A stretch of 64,000 bases of DNA, from the NCBI GenBank assembly GCA_964540795.1, contig CAZINX010000007.1:65618-129617 (forward strand), written 5' to 3'. Below the pieces are notes generated by a model that saw nothing but the letters and a program-made list of their open reading frames with translations, was not told the DNA's origin and searched no databases. Shown here piece after piece: positions 51,315 through 59,958 of the stretch. The first letter of the stretch is position 1; every line of letters begins with the position of its first letter. The stretch is from Dichotomicrobium sp964540795. GTDB taxonomy: Bacteria; Pseudomonadota; Alphaproteobacteria; Rhizobiales; Rhodomicrobiaceae. A program made the translations under genes and the position numbers.

Positions 51315-51782
51315 CTACTGCCCAGCCGCTTCGGCGGACGCCTCGGCCTTGCCGGCTTCGTATTTCTCGATCGCCTGCTCCAGCGCGTCGAATACGAGCA
51401 GGGTGGAGGCATGGCGCGCGCGATAATCGCGCACCGGCTCCAGCAGCGCCAGATCGGCCCAGCGCCCGCCAGGAGGTTCGCCGCCCGCCTTGAGCATGTC
51501 GCGCATCTGCGCGGCGACGGCGCGGAATTCCTCGACCGAGGTGCCGACGATCTCGCGGGCAACGACCGAGGCGGTCGCCTGCCCCAGCAGGCAGGCCTTC
51601 ACCTCCTGCCCGAAATCGGTGATGCGCCCGTGCGCAAAGCGGGCATCGACCGCGACCGTTGATCCGCACAGTTTGGAATGCGCCGAGGCGCTGGCATCAG
51701 GTTCGGCGAGCCGCTCTGTCCGGCTGATTGCAGCGGCGAGCGCGAGCAATTTGTCTGCGTAAATGTCCTCAAGATCGGTCAT
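51315..51782 (-). CDS. NifU/SufU-like iron-sulfur scaffold protein
   Basis: Protein of 155 residues with a NifU N-terminal fold. The ATG at 51782 has GGAAGG upstream. It begins DLEDIYADKLLALAAAI and carries AHSKLCGSTVAVD and KACLLGQATAS, the first two conserved cysteine sites. The third site, normally Cys, reads RHASTLLVFDAL, as I recall for the Hyphomicrobiales subgroup of this family. It may act as a scaffold or as a divergent carrier. It is divergent from folE, and the yidD/thrS neighbourhood is conserved in rhizobia. Confidence 0.82.
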   Translation of the reverse strand: MTDLEDIYADKLLALAAAISRTERLAEPDASASAHSKLCGSTVAVDARFAHGRITDFGQEVKACLLGQATASVVAREIVGTSVEEFRAVAAQMRDMLKAGGEPPGGRWADLALLEPVRDYRARHASTLLVFDALEQAIEKYEAGKAEASAEAAGQ

Positions 51783-52043
51783 GTCACCTTCCGGCGTGCT
51801 GGCGACCAAAAGCTCCGGGTCATCTCTTGAAGCGGGCCGCGCGTATAAAGGAGTACGCGCTCATGGACTTCACGCAAAAGCGTTCGGTTCCTATATCGCA
51901 GCAGGTCTCCGCTTGCATTCTCCCGCAAAAGAATGGGAAGCCCGATACGAGCATGTCAAGATGCGCGGGGCCGCAGACCACCGGGCGGGCCAATCCGAAC
52001 AGAATCAACCGGCGTAACAAGCCGAGCTTTGGAACAACGAAAC

Positions 52044-52721
52044 ATGAAAGCTGCGTTGAACACCTCCACTGCCGACATCGAGGCCCCGAAGCGCAACAAC
52101 GGCGCGAGCGACGCCAGCACGGAAAGCCAGCGCGAGCCAGCGCCCACGCGCGAGGAGGCTGAGGCCGCCGTGCGCACGCTCATCCGCTGGGCGGGCGACG
52201 ATCCGGCGCGCGAAGGTCTGCTCGACACGCCGCGCCGCGTCGTGGACGCCTATCGCGAGTATTTCGCTGGCTATCACGAAGACCCCTTCGAGGTGCTGTC
52301 GCGCACTTTCGAGGAAGTGCATGGCTACGATGACCTCGTGATGCTCCGTGACATCCGGCTGGAATCGCATTGCGAGCATCATATCGCGCCGATCCTCGGC
52401 GTCGCGCATGTCGCCTATCTGCCGCGGGACCGCGTGGTCGGCATCTCGAAGCTGGCGCGCGTCGTCGAAATTTTCTCCAAGCGCCTCCAGACGCAGGAAA
52501 CGATGACGGCCCAGATCGCCGAGGCCATCGAGCAAGCCCTGAAGCCGCGCGGCGTGGCCGTCCTCGTCGATGCGCTGCACCAGTGCATGACAACACGGGG
52601 CGTCCACAAGACCGACGTGTCGACGATCACCACGCGCTTTACCGGCGTGTTCAAGGAAGACAGCGACTATCGGGAGCGCTTCCTGAACATGGTGCATGGC
52701 CGTCGCCCCGGTGTGGGCTGA
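52044..52721 (+). CDS. folE: GTP cyclohydrolase I
   Basis: First enzyme of folate (tetrahydropterin) synthesis, making dihydroneopterin triphosphate from GTP. The 225 residues have a 35-residue polar leader and then the enzyme: AVRTLIRWAGDDPAREGLLDTPRRVV, LRDIRLESHCEHHIAPILG with zinc Cys/His, VVGISKLARVVEIFSKRLQTQE, and LHQCMTTRGVHK with the third zinc ligand. The ATG is favoured over the longer frame by composition and a GGA upstream. The Fe-S scaffold gene diverges from it. Confidence 0.95.
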   Translation: MKAALNTSTADIEAPKRNNGASDASTESQREPAPTREEAEAAVRTLIRWAGDDPAREGLLDTPRRVVDAYREYFAGYHEDPFEVLSRTFEEVHGYDDLVMLRDIRLESHCEHHIAPILGVAHVAYLPRDRVVGISKLARVVEIFSKRLQTQETMTAQIAEAIEQALKPRGVAVLVDALHQCMTTRGVHKTDVSTITTRFTGVFKEDSDYRERFLNMVHGRRPGVG

Positions 52722-52725
52722 CGCC

Positions 52726-53229
52726 TCAGTCGCCACCAACGAATTTGCCGGCCCGCAGGAAACGATGCGCGCGCCAGTCAGGCCGCATCAAGAGGTCGCG
52801 GAATGCCGTCGGATAGAAGGCGGCGCGGCCGATCTCGGCCAGCGGCAATCGGTGCATGGCGAGGCCGTCTTCGCCCGCGCGCGGCTGGCCGTCGGGCGCC
52901 ACGATGAAGACATGCTCCACACAATGATAAGACCCGAGATAGGTCTCGAACAGATTCTCGATTGCCAGAAGATAATCCGCCGAGGCCGGGCCGACGCCAA
53001 GCTCCTCGCGCAACTCGCGCTCGAGAGCGTCCAGCATTGTCTCGCCGTGCTCGATGCCACCGCCGGGCATATGCAGCTTGCCGGGGCCGGCGACATTTTC
53101 CACAGCGATTACGTCGTCGCCATCCAGCACGAGCGCGCGCACTGAAATTCGCGGAATGCGGATGCCTGACTGCCAGTCGGGCATATCGCCAACGGACGGC
53201 GGCGCTTCGCTGCGGTCCTGATCGCTCAC
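52726..53229 (-). CDS. Nudix hydrolase
   Basis: Hydrolase of a nucleoside diphosphate linked to another moiety. The 167 residues contain a full Nudix box, GGGIEHGETMLDALERELREELGV, matching G-x5-E-x7-RE-U-x-EE-x-GU. The flanking sequence (VRALVLDGDDVIAVENVAGPGKLHMPGG) is ordinary. The substrate is unknown. It is last in a minus-strand run of DUF302, LpxB-N-like and GT2 genes and converges on folE, four bases apart. Confidence 0.88.
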   Translation of the reverse strand: MSDQDRSEAPPSVGDMPDWQSGIRIPRISVRALVLDGDDVIAVENVAGPGKLHMPGGGIEHGETMLDALERELREELGVGPASADYLLAIENLFETYLGSYHCVEHVFIVAPDGQPRAGEDGLAMHRLPLAEIGRAAFYPTAFRDLLMRPDWRAHRFLRAGKFVGGD

Positions 53230-53254
53230 GATGCAGCTCTCCGGCGGGCGGCGG

Positions 53255-53740
53255 CTAATCGGCGGTGGCCGTATCGGTCAGCGCATCGAGCACGCCAGCC
53301 ATCTTCTCCAGCCGCTCCATCTGATCGGAAATGCCGTACTGGACGGCGAAAACCTGCGGCGACCAGTAGCCGACCCAGACGGTGTCGCCTTCCTGCCACG
53401 CGGCGATTCGAAGCGGCAGCGACAGCGCGGTGCGGGGGTCGGCCTGCATGAGCGGCGTTCCGGCATTCGGGTTGCCGACAACGAGCAGCTGCGTCGGCGG
53501 CAGATCGAGCCCGGCAGTCTCGGCCCCGGCGGCATGGTCGATGCGGCTGAAGATATTCAGGCCGTTTTCCTCGGCGGCCGCGGCCAACCGGTCCATCGTA
53601 TCCGCCACGCTATGCGCGCTCTCCTTGACAATCAGGCTGTCCTGCGCCTGCGCTACGCCAGCCAGAAGTCCCACGCCAAGCGCAAACGCCGCAACGGCCC
53701 GCGTCAGCGCGCGCGCCGCCAGATTTCCCATCCCGCTCAT
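53255..53740 (-). CDS. Secreted DUF302 protein
   Basis: Periplasmic DUF302 protein of 161 residues. The signal peptide ends at AQAQDS. The domain shows TMDRLAAAAEENGLNIFSRIDHAAGA, LPPTQLLVVGNPNAGTPLMQADPRTALSLPLRIAAW and a final WVGYWSPQVFAVQYGI, typical of the family. DUF302 proteins are linked by others to metal or thiosulfate-related contexts but have no settled function. It follows the LpxB-N-like gene by 36 bases and precedes the Nudix gene by 25. Confidence 0.85.
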   Translation of the reverse strand: MSGMGNLAARALTRAVAAFALGVGLLAGVAQAQDSLIVKESAHSVADTMDRLAAAAEENGLNIFSRIDHAAGAETAGLDLPPTQLLVVGNPNAGTPLMQADPRTALSLPLRIAAWQEGDTVWVGYWSPQVFAVQYGISDQMERLEKMAGVLDALTDTATAD

Positions 53741-53776
53741 GGCCTCTCCTTCGCTTCCCGCTGCGACGCCAGCCAG

Positions 53777-54139
53777 CTATTCCGCCGGCACCTTCGCGGC
53801 CGGCGCGGGCGCGCTCTCATGAGCAGGCGGCGGCGCCATCTTCTTCGCCCGCCAGATAAAGTAGATGTTGCGCGAGTAGATGAACAGCCCCGTGCCCTGG
53901 CCGAGGATGAACACCGGGTCCATCCGGTAGATCGCGTAGACGAACAGCATCAGGCCGCCCGCGAAGCTGTAATACCAGAACACCTCCGGCATAACGCTCC
54001 TGCGCGCGCGCTCGCTGGCGATCCACTGCGTGAGGAACCGCATGGAGAACATGGCTTGCGCCATGAAGCCGACGGCGAGCCAGCTCAGTTCGAACCACGA
54101 CAAATTCGCCCACCAGCCAGCGGCCTGGTTCATGTCCAT
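53777..54139 (-). CDS. LpxB N-terminal-like small membrane protein
   Basis: Membrane protein of 120 residues with three hydrophobic helices, matching the stand-alone domain found at the N terminus of some lipid-A-disaccharide synthases (LAB_N). Landmarks are WFELSWLAVGFMAQAMFSMRFLTQW, PEVFWYYSFAGGLMLFVYAIYRMDPVFILGQGTGLFIYSRNIYFIW, cited as MRFLTQW, FWYYSF and RMDPVFILGQ. In many alphaproteobacteria it sits beside a GT2 polyprenyl-phosphate glycosyltransferase, as here, and is thought to act in lipid-linked sugar or flippase steps. Confidence 0.82.
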   Translation of the reverse strand: MDMNQAAGWWANLSWFELSWLAVGFMAQAMFSMRFLTQWIASERARRSVMPEVFWYYSFAGGLMLFVYAIYRMDPVFILGQGTGLFIYSRNIYFIWRAKKMAPPPAHESAPAPAAKVPAE

Positions 54140-54289
54140 TGCGTATGCGCCCCCCCGGGCTGTCGCGCTTGCCGCGCGGATTAGTCGCCTCGTGCTCCGC
54201 GCTTTGCCGGATGCGGAGCCATCGCGCCGTGCCGCGGCGCTGTCCTCGAAAACACTGGATAAACCAAAACTTACGGCACTTCAATGAGC

Positions 54290-55150
54290 CTAACCGTTCA
54301 CCGCCGCCTGTTGCGGCTGCGTGTGGCGCGGGGGCGACGCGACCTCCGGTGGTGCGGCGTCAGCTTGCGCCCCGTCGTCCAGCGGCCATCGCCGCGCCGT
54401 CGCGCCGGTATCCATTGCGATATGCGGGATTTTCGTGCGCCGCCGCAGCCAGATCACGCCGATGAGGTCATAGATCGCGATCATGAGCCGCCCGAAATTG
54501 GTGTATTTCGATTCGCCGGCCATGCGCGGGCGGTCGTTCACCGGGTGCGTCGCCGTCTCGAAGCCGTAGACGCGGAACAGCATCGGCAGATAGCGGTGCA
54601 TACTGGTGAAGAACGGCAGGCGGATGAACACGTCGCGCCAGAAAACCTTGATGCCGCAGCCGGTATCCGGGCTGTCATCCTTCAACAGCGCGCCGCGAAC
54701 CCGGTTGGCGACGCGCGAAGCCAGCCGTTTGGCGCCGCTCGCCTTGCGCGTGACACGGTGACCGCCGACCAGCGCTGGCCCAGTCTCATGCGGCGGGGCA
54801 AGCTTCGAGAGCAGGCTGACGATGTCGCGCGGGTCATTCTGGCCATCGCCATCCATCGTGGCGATGACCTCGCTTTGCGCCGCGAGGATGCCGGTGCGCA
54901 ACGCTGTGCTCTGCCCGCAGCGTTCGCCGTGGCGAATCACGCGCAGGCGCGGCTCGCGCTCGGCCATCGCGCTCAGCTCCCGCGGCGTAGCGTCGGTACT
55001 GCCGTCATCGACGACGATAATCTCGGTCAGCGCGTGCGCGGGCACGACATCCAGCGTTTCCTGAACGAGATTGGCGATATTGCCCTCCTCGTTCAGCGCC
55101 GGTATGACGACCGAGACCGCCAGAAGCTCTGGTTGTTCACTCCTTGCCAT
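54290..55150 (-). CDS. GT2 polyprenyl-phosphate sugar transferase (DPM1/ArnC-like)
   Basis: Glycosyltransferase family 2 enzyme of 286 residues, expected to transfer a sugar to a polyprenyl phosphate. Motifs are VVIPALNEEGNIANLVQE, IIVVDDGSTDATPREL, ATMDGDGQNDPRDI with the DxD-type metal site, and SPDTGCGIKVFWRDVFIRLPFF plus RPRMAGESKYTNFGRL, typical of the DPM1-like group. No C-terminal double transmembrane region is obvious beyond one hydrophobic stretch. Start at the ATG (55150). The divergent GT39 gene is 161 bases away and could use the lipid-linked product. Confidence 0.85.
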   Translation of the reverse strand: MARSEQPELLAVSVVIPALNEEGNIANLVQETLDVVPAHALTEIIVVDDGSTDATPRELSAMAEREPRLRVIRHGERCGQSTALRTGILAAQSEVIATMDGDGQNDPRDIVSLLSKLAPPHETGPALVGGHRVTRKASGAKRLASRVANRVRGALLKDDSPDTGCGIKVFWRDVFIRLPFFTSMHRYLPMLFRVYGFETATHPVNDRPRMAGESKYTNFGRLMIAIYDLIGVIWLRRRTKIPHIAMDTGATARRWPLDDGAQADAAPPEVASPPRHTQPQQAAVNG

Positions 55151-55311
55151 AACAACTCGCTTTGTTATTGAACTCCGCATAGCAGCCCGCGCCGGCGCGC
55201 CACAAGCTTGTTGATGCCACACTCCGCAGGCAAAACACGCAATCGAGGCCGATTTGGGCAGGGCGCCTTGCGCGCGGCGGTTGACAACGCGAAAGGGGGC
55301 GGCGCTTCGAC

Positions 55312-56859
55312 GTGACAATTCACCCGCAGGACACGAGCGATAACCTGCCAGCGCATGGCCAGCCCACCGGAAGCGCGAGCGCGCCGCGCCCACTCTTTCC
55401 GGCGGATATGTTGCCGCAGGGCTTCGTCTGGCGGCTGGTGGTGTTCCTGAGCGCACTGACGGCGATCCGGCTGGTCACGGTCTACTTCGCGGGCACCGAC
55501 CTGTTCTTCGACGAGGCGCAATACTGGGCGTGGTCGCGCGATCTCGACTGGGGCTACTACTCCAAGCCGCCGGTCATCGCGTGGCTGATTCGCGGCGCGA
55601 GCGAAATCTGCGGCAATGGAGAAGCCTGCATCCGCGCCATTTCGCCGCTGATGCACGCGGCGACGAGCGTCATGGTCTTCCTGCTGACGCGCAAGCTGTT
55701 CGACGCGCGCTTCGGCTTCTGGGCGGCGGTCGTTTTCGCCACGCTGCCGGGCATCTCGCTATCATCAACGCTGATATCCACCGACGTGCCGCTGCTGTTC
55801 TTCTGGGCGCTGGCGCTGCTGTGCCTCGTCAAGCTGCTGGAGACGCGCGCGTGGCGCTGGGCGGTCTCGCTCGGGCTCACGATCGGCGTCGGGCTGATGG
55901 CGAAATACGCGATGGTGTATTTCTTCCTCGGCCTAGCGGTCTACATGCTGCTCAGCCCGCGGGCGCGCTGGCTTCTGACCGATCTACGCGGCGCGCTGGT
56001 GCTGCTGCTCGCGGGGGCGCTGCTTGCACCGAACGTCATCTGGAACCTGCAGAACGGCTTTGCGACCTTTTCGCACACCGCCGACAACGCCAACTGGGAC
56101 GGCGCGCTGGGCAACCCGACCGAAGCACTGGAGTTCTTTGGCGCACAGTTCGGCGTGTTCGGCCCGCTGCTGTTCGGCATCCTGGTCTGGGCGACCGTCC
56201 GAGCGGTGCGCGAGGGCTGGGGCGATCCCTACCGGCTGCTACTGTGCTTCGCCGTGCCGATCATCCTGCTGATTACGGTACAGGCGTTCCTGTCGCGGGC
56301 GCACGCCAACTGGGCGGCAGTGGCCTATGTCTCCGCATCGGTGCTGTTGGCGGCGCTCATGATCGAGCGCAGAGCGCGCAACTGGTACGCCGCATCGTTC
56401 CTGATCCACCTCTTCGTTCTGGCGGTCATCTCGTTCGGCACGGTTTTCGCCGGGCAGTTCGCGCTGCCGGGCGGCAAGGATCCCTTCGCGCGGGTGCTGG
56501 GCTGGCAGGCGATCGCGGAGGCCACCGAAGACCGCGTGAACCAGGGGGCATTCGCGGCCGTGATGACCGACCGGCGCTCATACGCAGCCGAACTGATCTA
56601 TTATCTCCGCGACACCGACATCCCTATCGTGAGCTGGCGCGACGAGGGGCCGCCGAGCGATCATTTCGAGCTGACGCGGCCGATCACGGCCGACACGCCG
56701 GAGCCGATCCTGCTCATAACGCGCCGCTCGCGCATCGGCGGGGTCGGCGCGCATTTCGAGCGGGTCACGAAGCTGGGGCAGGAGAGCTTCGCCGCCGGCC
56801 TGACCGAAAGCCGCACGCTGCATTTCTACCGGCTGGAAGGCTTCCGCCCCCGCGATTAA
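55312..56859 (+). CDS. GT39-family ArnT-like lipid-linked sugar transferase
   Basis: Integral membrane glycosyltransferase of 515 residues from a GTG start, with a 35-residue polar leader. The first periplasmic loop has FFDEAQYWAW, the acidic metal-binding motif of GT39/GT83 enzymes, followed by GYYSKPPVIAWLI, whose Lys-Pro-Pro is also conserved in ArnT. Ten to twelve hydrophobic helices follow, then a soluble end. ArnT-type enzymes move a sugar from undecaprenyl phosphate to lipid A or core; those of rhizobia (Rgt) add galacturonate. Acceptor and sugar here are unknown. Confidence 0.88.
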   Translation: MTIHPQDTSDNLPAHGQPTGSASAPRPLFPADMLPQGFVWRLVVFLSALTAIRLVTVYFAGTDLFFDEAQYWAWSRDLDWGYYSKPPVIAWLIRGASEICGNGEACIRAISPLMHAATSVMVFLLTRKLFDARFGFWAAVVFATLPGISLSSTLISTDVPLLFFWALALLCLVKLLETRAWRWAVSLGLTIGVGLMAKYAMVYFFLGLAVYMLLSPRARWLLTDLRGALVLLLAGALLAPNVIWNLQNGFATFSHTADNANWDGALGNPTEALEFFGAQFGVFGPLLFGILVWATVRAVREGWGDPYRLLLCFAVPIILLITVQAFLSRAHANWAAVAYVSASVLLAALMIERRARNWYAASFLIHLFVLAVISFGTVFAGQFALPGGKDPFARVLGWQAIAEATEDRVNQGAFAAVMTDRRSYAAELIYYLRDTDIPIVSWRDEGPPSDHFELTRPITADTPEPILLITRRSRIGGVGAHFERVTKLGQESFAAGLTESRTLHFYRLEGFRPRD

Positions 56860-57044
56860 CTCTTTCCACATACGACCAAAGGCTTACGCGTTCACGCGAG
56901 ACGCGCTAGATCGCTGTTTTTCCCAACATTTTTGCGGCAGTTGCAAGCGAAGGCGCCCCCGAATGACAACGTTGTCACTTGCCTGAGCGTACCGCTCTGA
57001 TAATGTTGTTATTCTTCTGTTACATGGTTCGAGGGTGCCTGCTC

Positions 57045-57560
57045 ATGCGGGATACAGGACAGCAGATTTCGGTCTTGTTCGTGTGCCTCGGCAACATCTG
57101 CCGCTCGCCGATGGCCGAAGGCGTGTTCCGCCAGGTCGTCGCCGATGCGGGCCTTTCCCACCGCTTCCGCATCGACTCATCCGGCACCGGAAGCTGGCAT
57201 GTCGGCCGGCCGCCCGACATCCGAGCGCAGCAGGCGCTCGGCCTCCGGGGCATCGACATCTCGCCGATGCGCGCGCGGCAGGTCACACGCGACGACTTCA
57301 AGAGCTTTGATCTCGTCCTCGCGATGGACCGCTCGAACTACGACCGGCTGATGACCCTCGCCCCGGACGTGTACGAGCCGAACATCCGCCTGTTCATGAA
57401 ATACGCGCCGGAAATGGGCATCTGCGAGATCCCGGACCCGTTTTTCGGCGGGCCAGAGGGTTTCGACTACGTGCTCAACCTGATCGAGGTCGCCAGCCGC
57501 GGCCTGCTTGCCTCGCTGATGAAGAAAGAGGCTATGCTCGCTTACGCGCGCTCGGGCTGA
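57045..57560 (+). CDS. Low-molecular-weight protein-tyrosine phosphatase
   Basis: Phosphatase of 171 residues from the ATG at 57045; an ATG at 57024 is also in frame. The P-loop is VLFVCLGNICRSP, matching C-x5-R-S with the nucleophile Cys, and DPFFGGPEGFDYV carries the general-acid Asp. Length and motifs fit the eukaryotic-like LMW-PTP group rather than the arsenate reductase group. It converges on thpR, with the two coding regions overlapping by 29 bases at their ends. Confidence 0.92.
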   Translation: MRDTGQQISVLFVCLGNICRSPMAEGVFRQVVADAGLSHRFRIDSSGTGSWHVGRPPDIRAQQALGLRGIDISPMRARQVTRDDFKSFDLVLAMDRSNYDRLMTLAPDVYEPNIRLFMKYAPEMGICEIPDPFFGGPEGFDYVLNLIEVASRGLLASLMKKEAMLAYARSG

Positions 57561-58089
57561 TCAGCGGAAACCGCTCCTCAACGATGTACGGGCCGCCGCC
57601 CGACCCTTCCCGCGCCGACATCAACACGAATTGCTCCACCGCAAATGGCTCGGCCTCGAACGTGCCGACCGCCGACAGGTAATTGGCGACCGCGCCCGGC
57701 TCGGCCCCGCGCAGCCGCGCCAGCGTAATATGCGGTGAGAAGTTGCGCGTCTCTGGCGGCAGACCCGCTTGGCGCGCGGCGCGCTCGTTTGCACGTTGCA
57801 GGCGCATCAGCGGTTCGCAGTCCTCCACGCCGACCCAGAGCGCGCGCGGCTTGCGCCCGCCGAAGCTCCCGACGCCTGAGAGCTTGAGCGAAAACGGCTC
57901 GACCCAGACATCCGAAAGCGCCTCGACGAAATCATCCGCGTCAGGCGCCTCGATATCGCCGACAAAGCGCAGCGTCAGGTGATAGTTTTCGGAATCGATC
58001 CAGCGCGCCCCCGCCAGCCGTCCGCGCAACATTTCCAGCCTCGGCCCCAGCTCGCCGGGGATTTCCAGCGCCGTGAAAAGTCTTGGCAA
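57532..58089 (-). CDS. thpR: RNA 2',3'-cyclic 3'-phosphodiesterase (2H family)
   Basis: Opens 2',3'-cyclic phosphates on RNA ends, also described as a 2'-5' RNA ligase. The 185 residues contain the two HxT motifs, NYHLTLRFVGDI and FSPHITLARLRG, that define the 2H phosphoesterase fold, with the spacing of ThpR. The 3' end overlaps the LMW phosphatase gene by 29 bases on opposite strands. Confidence 0.93.
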   Translation of the reverse strand: MPRLFTALEIPGELGPRLEMLRGRLAGARWIDSENYHLTLRFVGDIEAPDADDFVEALSDVWVEPFSLKLSGVGSFGGRKPRALWVGVEDCEPLMRLQRANERAARQAGLPPETRNFSPHITLARLRGAEPGAVANYLSAVGTFEAEPFAVEQFVLMSAREGSGGGPYIVEERFPLISPSARKRA

Positions 58090-58122
58090 GAAAATCTCCT
58101 GTCGTTCCCACGCCCGCGCCGC

Positions 58123-59166
58123 TCATGGGCACGGGTTTGGATTGTTGAGGTGGATATTCTCAACCGCCTGTTCCAGTTCCTCGGTCCATTTCACATGGAT
58201 GCTGTCAATGTCCGTGCGAAGCTGCTCCATCGTCGTCGCGCCGATGATGTTCGAGGTCACGAACGGGCGCGTGGTCACAAATTGCAGCGCCAACTGCGCC
58301 GGGGAGATGCCGCGCTCGCGCGCGAGTTCGACGTAAGCCGTGATCGCGGCCGCCGCGCGCGGAGTCTCGTAACGCTGCAAGCGGTTGAAGAGCTGCTTGC
58401 GCGAGCCTTTCGGCAGCGCGCCGCCCTCGTATTTTCCGGTCAGATAGCCCTGCGCCAGTGGCGAATACGCCAGCAGACCGACATCCTCCCGGTAGCTGAT
58501 CTCCGACAGGCCGATTTCGAACGTCCGGTTGAGAAGGTTATAAGCGTTCTGGATGGATGCGACCCGCGGCAGGCCGTGGCGCTCCGACGCCAGCAGGTGA
58601 CGCATGGCGCCCCAAGGCGTCTCGTTCGACAGACCGACCGCGCGCACCTTGCCCGCCTTCACCAACTCGTCGAGCGCGCCGAGAGTCTCCTCGAACGGAA
58701 CGGCATCGCTTTCGCGGTGCTCGTATTCGAGGCCCGAAAACAACCGCATGTCGCGGTCCGGCCAGTGCGTCTGGTAGAGGTCGATGTAATCGGTTTGCAT
58801 CCGGCGCAGGCTGCCATCGACCGCGGCGAATATCTGCTCGGGCGTCAGCCGCTTTGGATGGGTTTCCGGCCGAATCCAGTTCAGCCCGTTGGCGCGGCCC
58901 GTGACCTTGGTGGCGATGATGACCTTGTCGCGGTTGCGCCGGGACGCCAGCCAGGTGCCGACGATTTCCTCCGAGCGGCCTTGCGTCTCCGGGCGCGGCG
59001 GCACGGCGTAAAGTTCGGCCGTGTCGATGAAGTTCACGCCCTGATCGAGCGCATAGTCAAGCTGCTCATGGCCTTGGCCTTCAGTGTTCTGCTCGCCCAT
59101 GTTCATGGTGCCGAGGCAGATCGCGCTCACGCGCATTCCCGTTCGTCCGAGCGGGCGATACTCCAT
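58123..59166 (-). CDS. Aldo/keto reductase (Tas/YghZ-like)
   Basis: NADPH-dependent reductase of the AKR superfamily, 347 residues. The start YRPLGRTGMRVSAICLGTMNMGEQ, then VNFIDTAELYAVPPRPETQGRSEEIVGTWLASRRNRDKVIIATKVTGRANG, here noted by FIDTAELY and IATKV with the catalytic Asp/Tyr/Lys, the His in LYQTHWPDR and the NIIGATTMEQL cofactor site all fit. The PPRPET loop is typical of the Tas group. Substrate unknown. Confidence 0.92.
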   Translation of the reverse strand: MEYRPLGRTGMRVSAICLGTMNMGEQNTEGQGHEQLDYALDQGVNFIDTAELYAVPPRPETQGRSEEIVGTWLASRRNRDKVIIATKVTGRANGLNWIRPETHPKRLTPEQIFAAVDGSLRRMQTDYIDLYQTHWPDRDMRLFSGLEYEHRESDAVPFEETLGALDELVKAGKVRAVGLSNETPWGAMRHLLASERHGLPRVASIQNAYNLLNRTFEIGLSEISYREDVGLLAYSPLAQGYLTGKYEGGALPKGSRKQLFNRLQRYETPRAAAAITAYVELARERGISPAQLALQFVTTRPFVTSNIIGATTMEQLRTDIDSIHVKWTEELEQAVENIHLNNPNPCP

Positions 59167-59190
59167 TGCTGGCCCCCGTTTTTCCGCTTG

Positions 59191-59886
59191 TCAGTTCACG
59201 CTTGCCGCGTCCGCGTCCGTGCGGGCGATCAGCTCGCGCACCTTCGGCAGGATGTTCTCGACGATCACCGTGACGCCCTCGGCCGTCGGATGGATGCCGT
59301 CCGGCATGTTCAGCTCGGGGTTGAGCGCCACGCCTTTCAGGAAGAAGGGATAGAACAATGTGTCGTGCTTCTCCGCCAGTTCGGCGAACATCACGCGAAA
59401 GCGCCGTGAATAATCCTCGCCATAGTTGCGCGGAGCCTCCATGCCGGCCAGCAGCACGGGCAGATCCCGGCCCTTGAGCTTCATCAGGATTTCGTCAAGC
59501 GCCCGGCGCGTCTCATCAAGGTCGAAGCCGCGCAGCGCATCGTTCGCGCCAAGCTCGACGATCACGGCGTCCGCGTCGTCCGGCAGCGCCCAGTCGAGCC
59601 GCGCAAGCGCATCGGCCGAGGTATCGCCGGAGACGCCCGCATTGACCACGCGCACATTGCGGCCCTCCTCCTGCAGCGCGGCCTCAAGCTGGGCGGGAAA
59701 CGACTTGTCCGGCGGCAGCCGGTAGCCCGCCACGAGGCTGTCGCCGAACGCCACGATCACGACCTCGTTACTCGCCTCCTGCGCCCGCGCCGCGTGCGGC
59801 CAAACCGCCGCCATCAGCGCGGCGTACATAACGACGAGCGCCAAGGCGCTCAGCGCGGACGGGCAGCCGTGGATCGTTCGCCGCAT
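59191..59886 (-). CDS. tesA: SGNH-family esterase/thioesterase TesA
   Basis: Periplasmic multifunctional lipase/thioesterase of 231 residues, signal peptide ending near ARAQEA. Block I is VIVAFGDSLVAGYRL with the nucleophile Ser, block III NAGVSGDTSADALARL/ GANDALRGF and block V MPDGIHPTAEGV with the catalytic Asp and His. The ATG at 59886 has GGGAG six bases upstream; an ATG at 59892 is adjacent to it and less well spaced. It diverges from the ABC ATPase/permease pair, the same pairing seen around tesA (ybbA/ybbP) in many proteobacteria. Confidence 0.92.
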   Translation of the reverse strand: MRRTIHGCPSALSALALVVMYAALMAAVWPHAARAQEASNEVVIVAFGDSLVAGYRLPPDKSFPAQLEAALQEEGRNVRVVNAGVSGDTSADALARLDWALPDDADAVIVELGANDALRGFDLDETRRALDEILMKLKGRDLPVLLAGMEAPRNYGEDYSRRFRVMFAELAEKHDTLFYPFFLKGVALNPELNMPDGIHPTAEGVTVIVENILPKVRELIARTDADAASVN

Positions 59887-59958
59887 CTTCATCTCCCGAT
59901 GTTTACATTCTGCGCGTGCAGGACCAAATGCTGGCTGCAACATAAGGAGCGATTTTCC

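Noticed and set aside
51840..51955. Repeat-like stretch with cgcaaaag motifs in the folE spacer
   Set aside because: It vaguely recalls rhizobial palindromes but has no matching arms, so it is not listed as a repeat.
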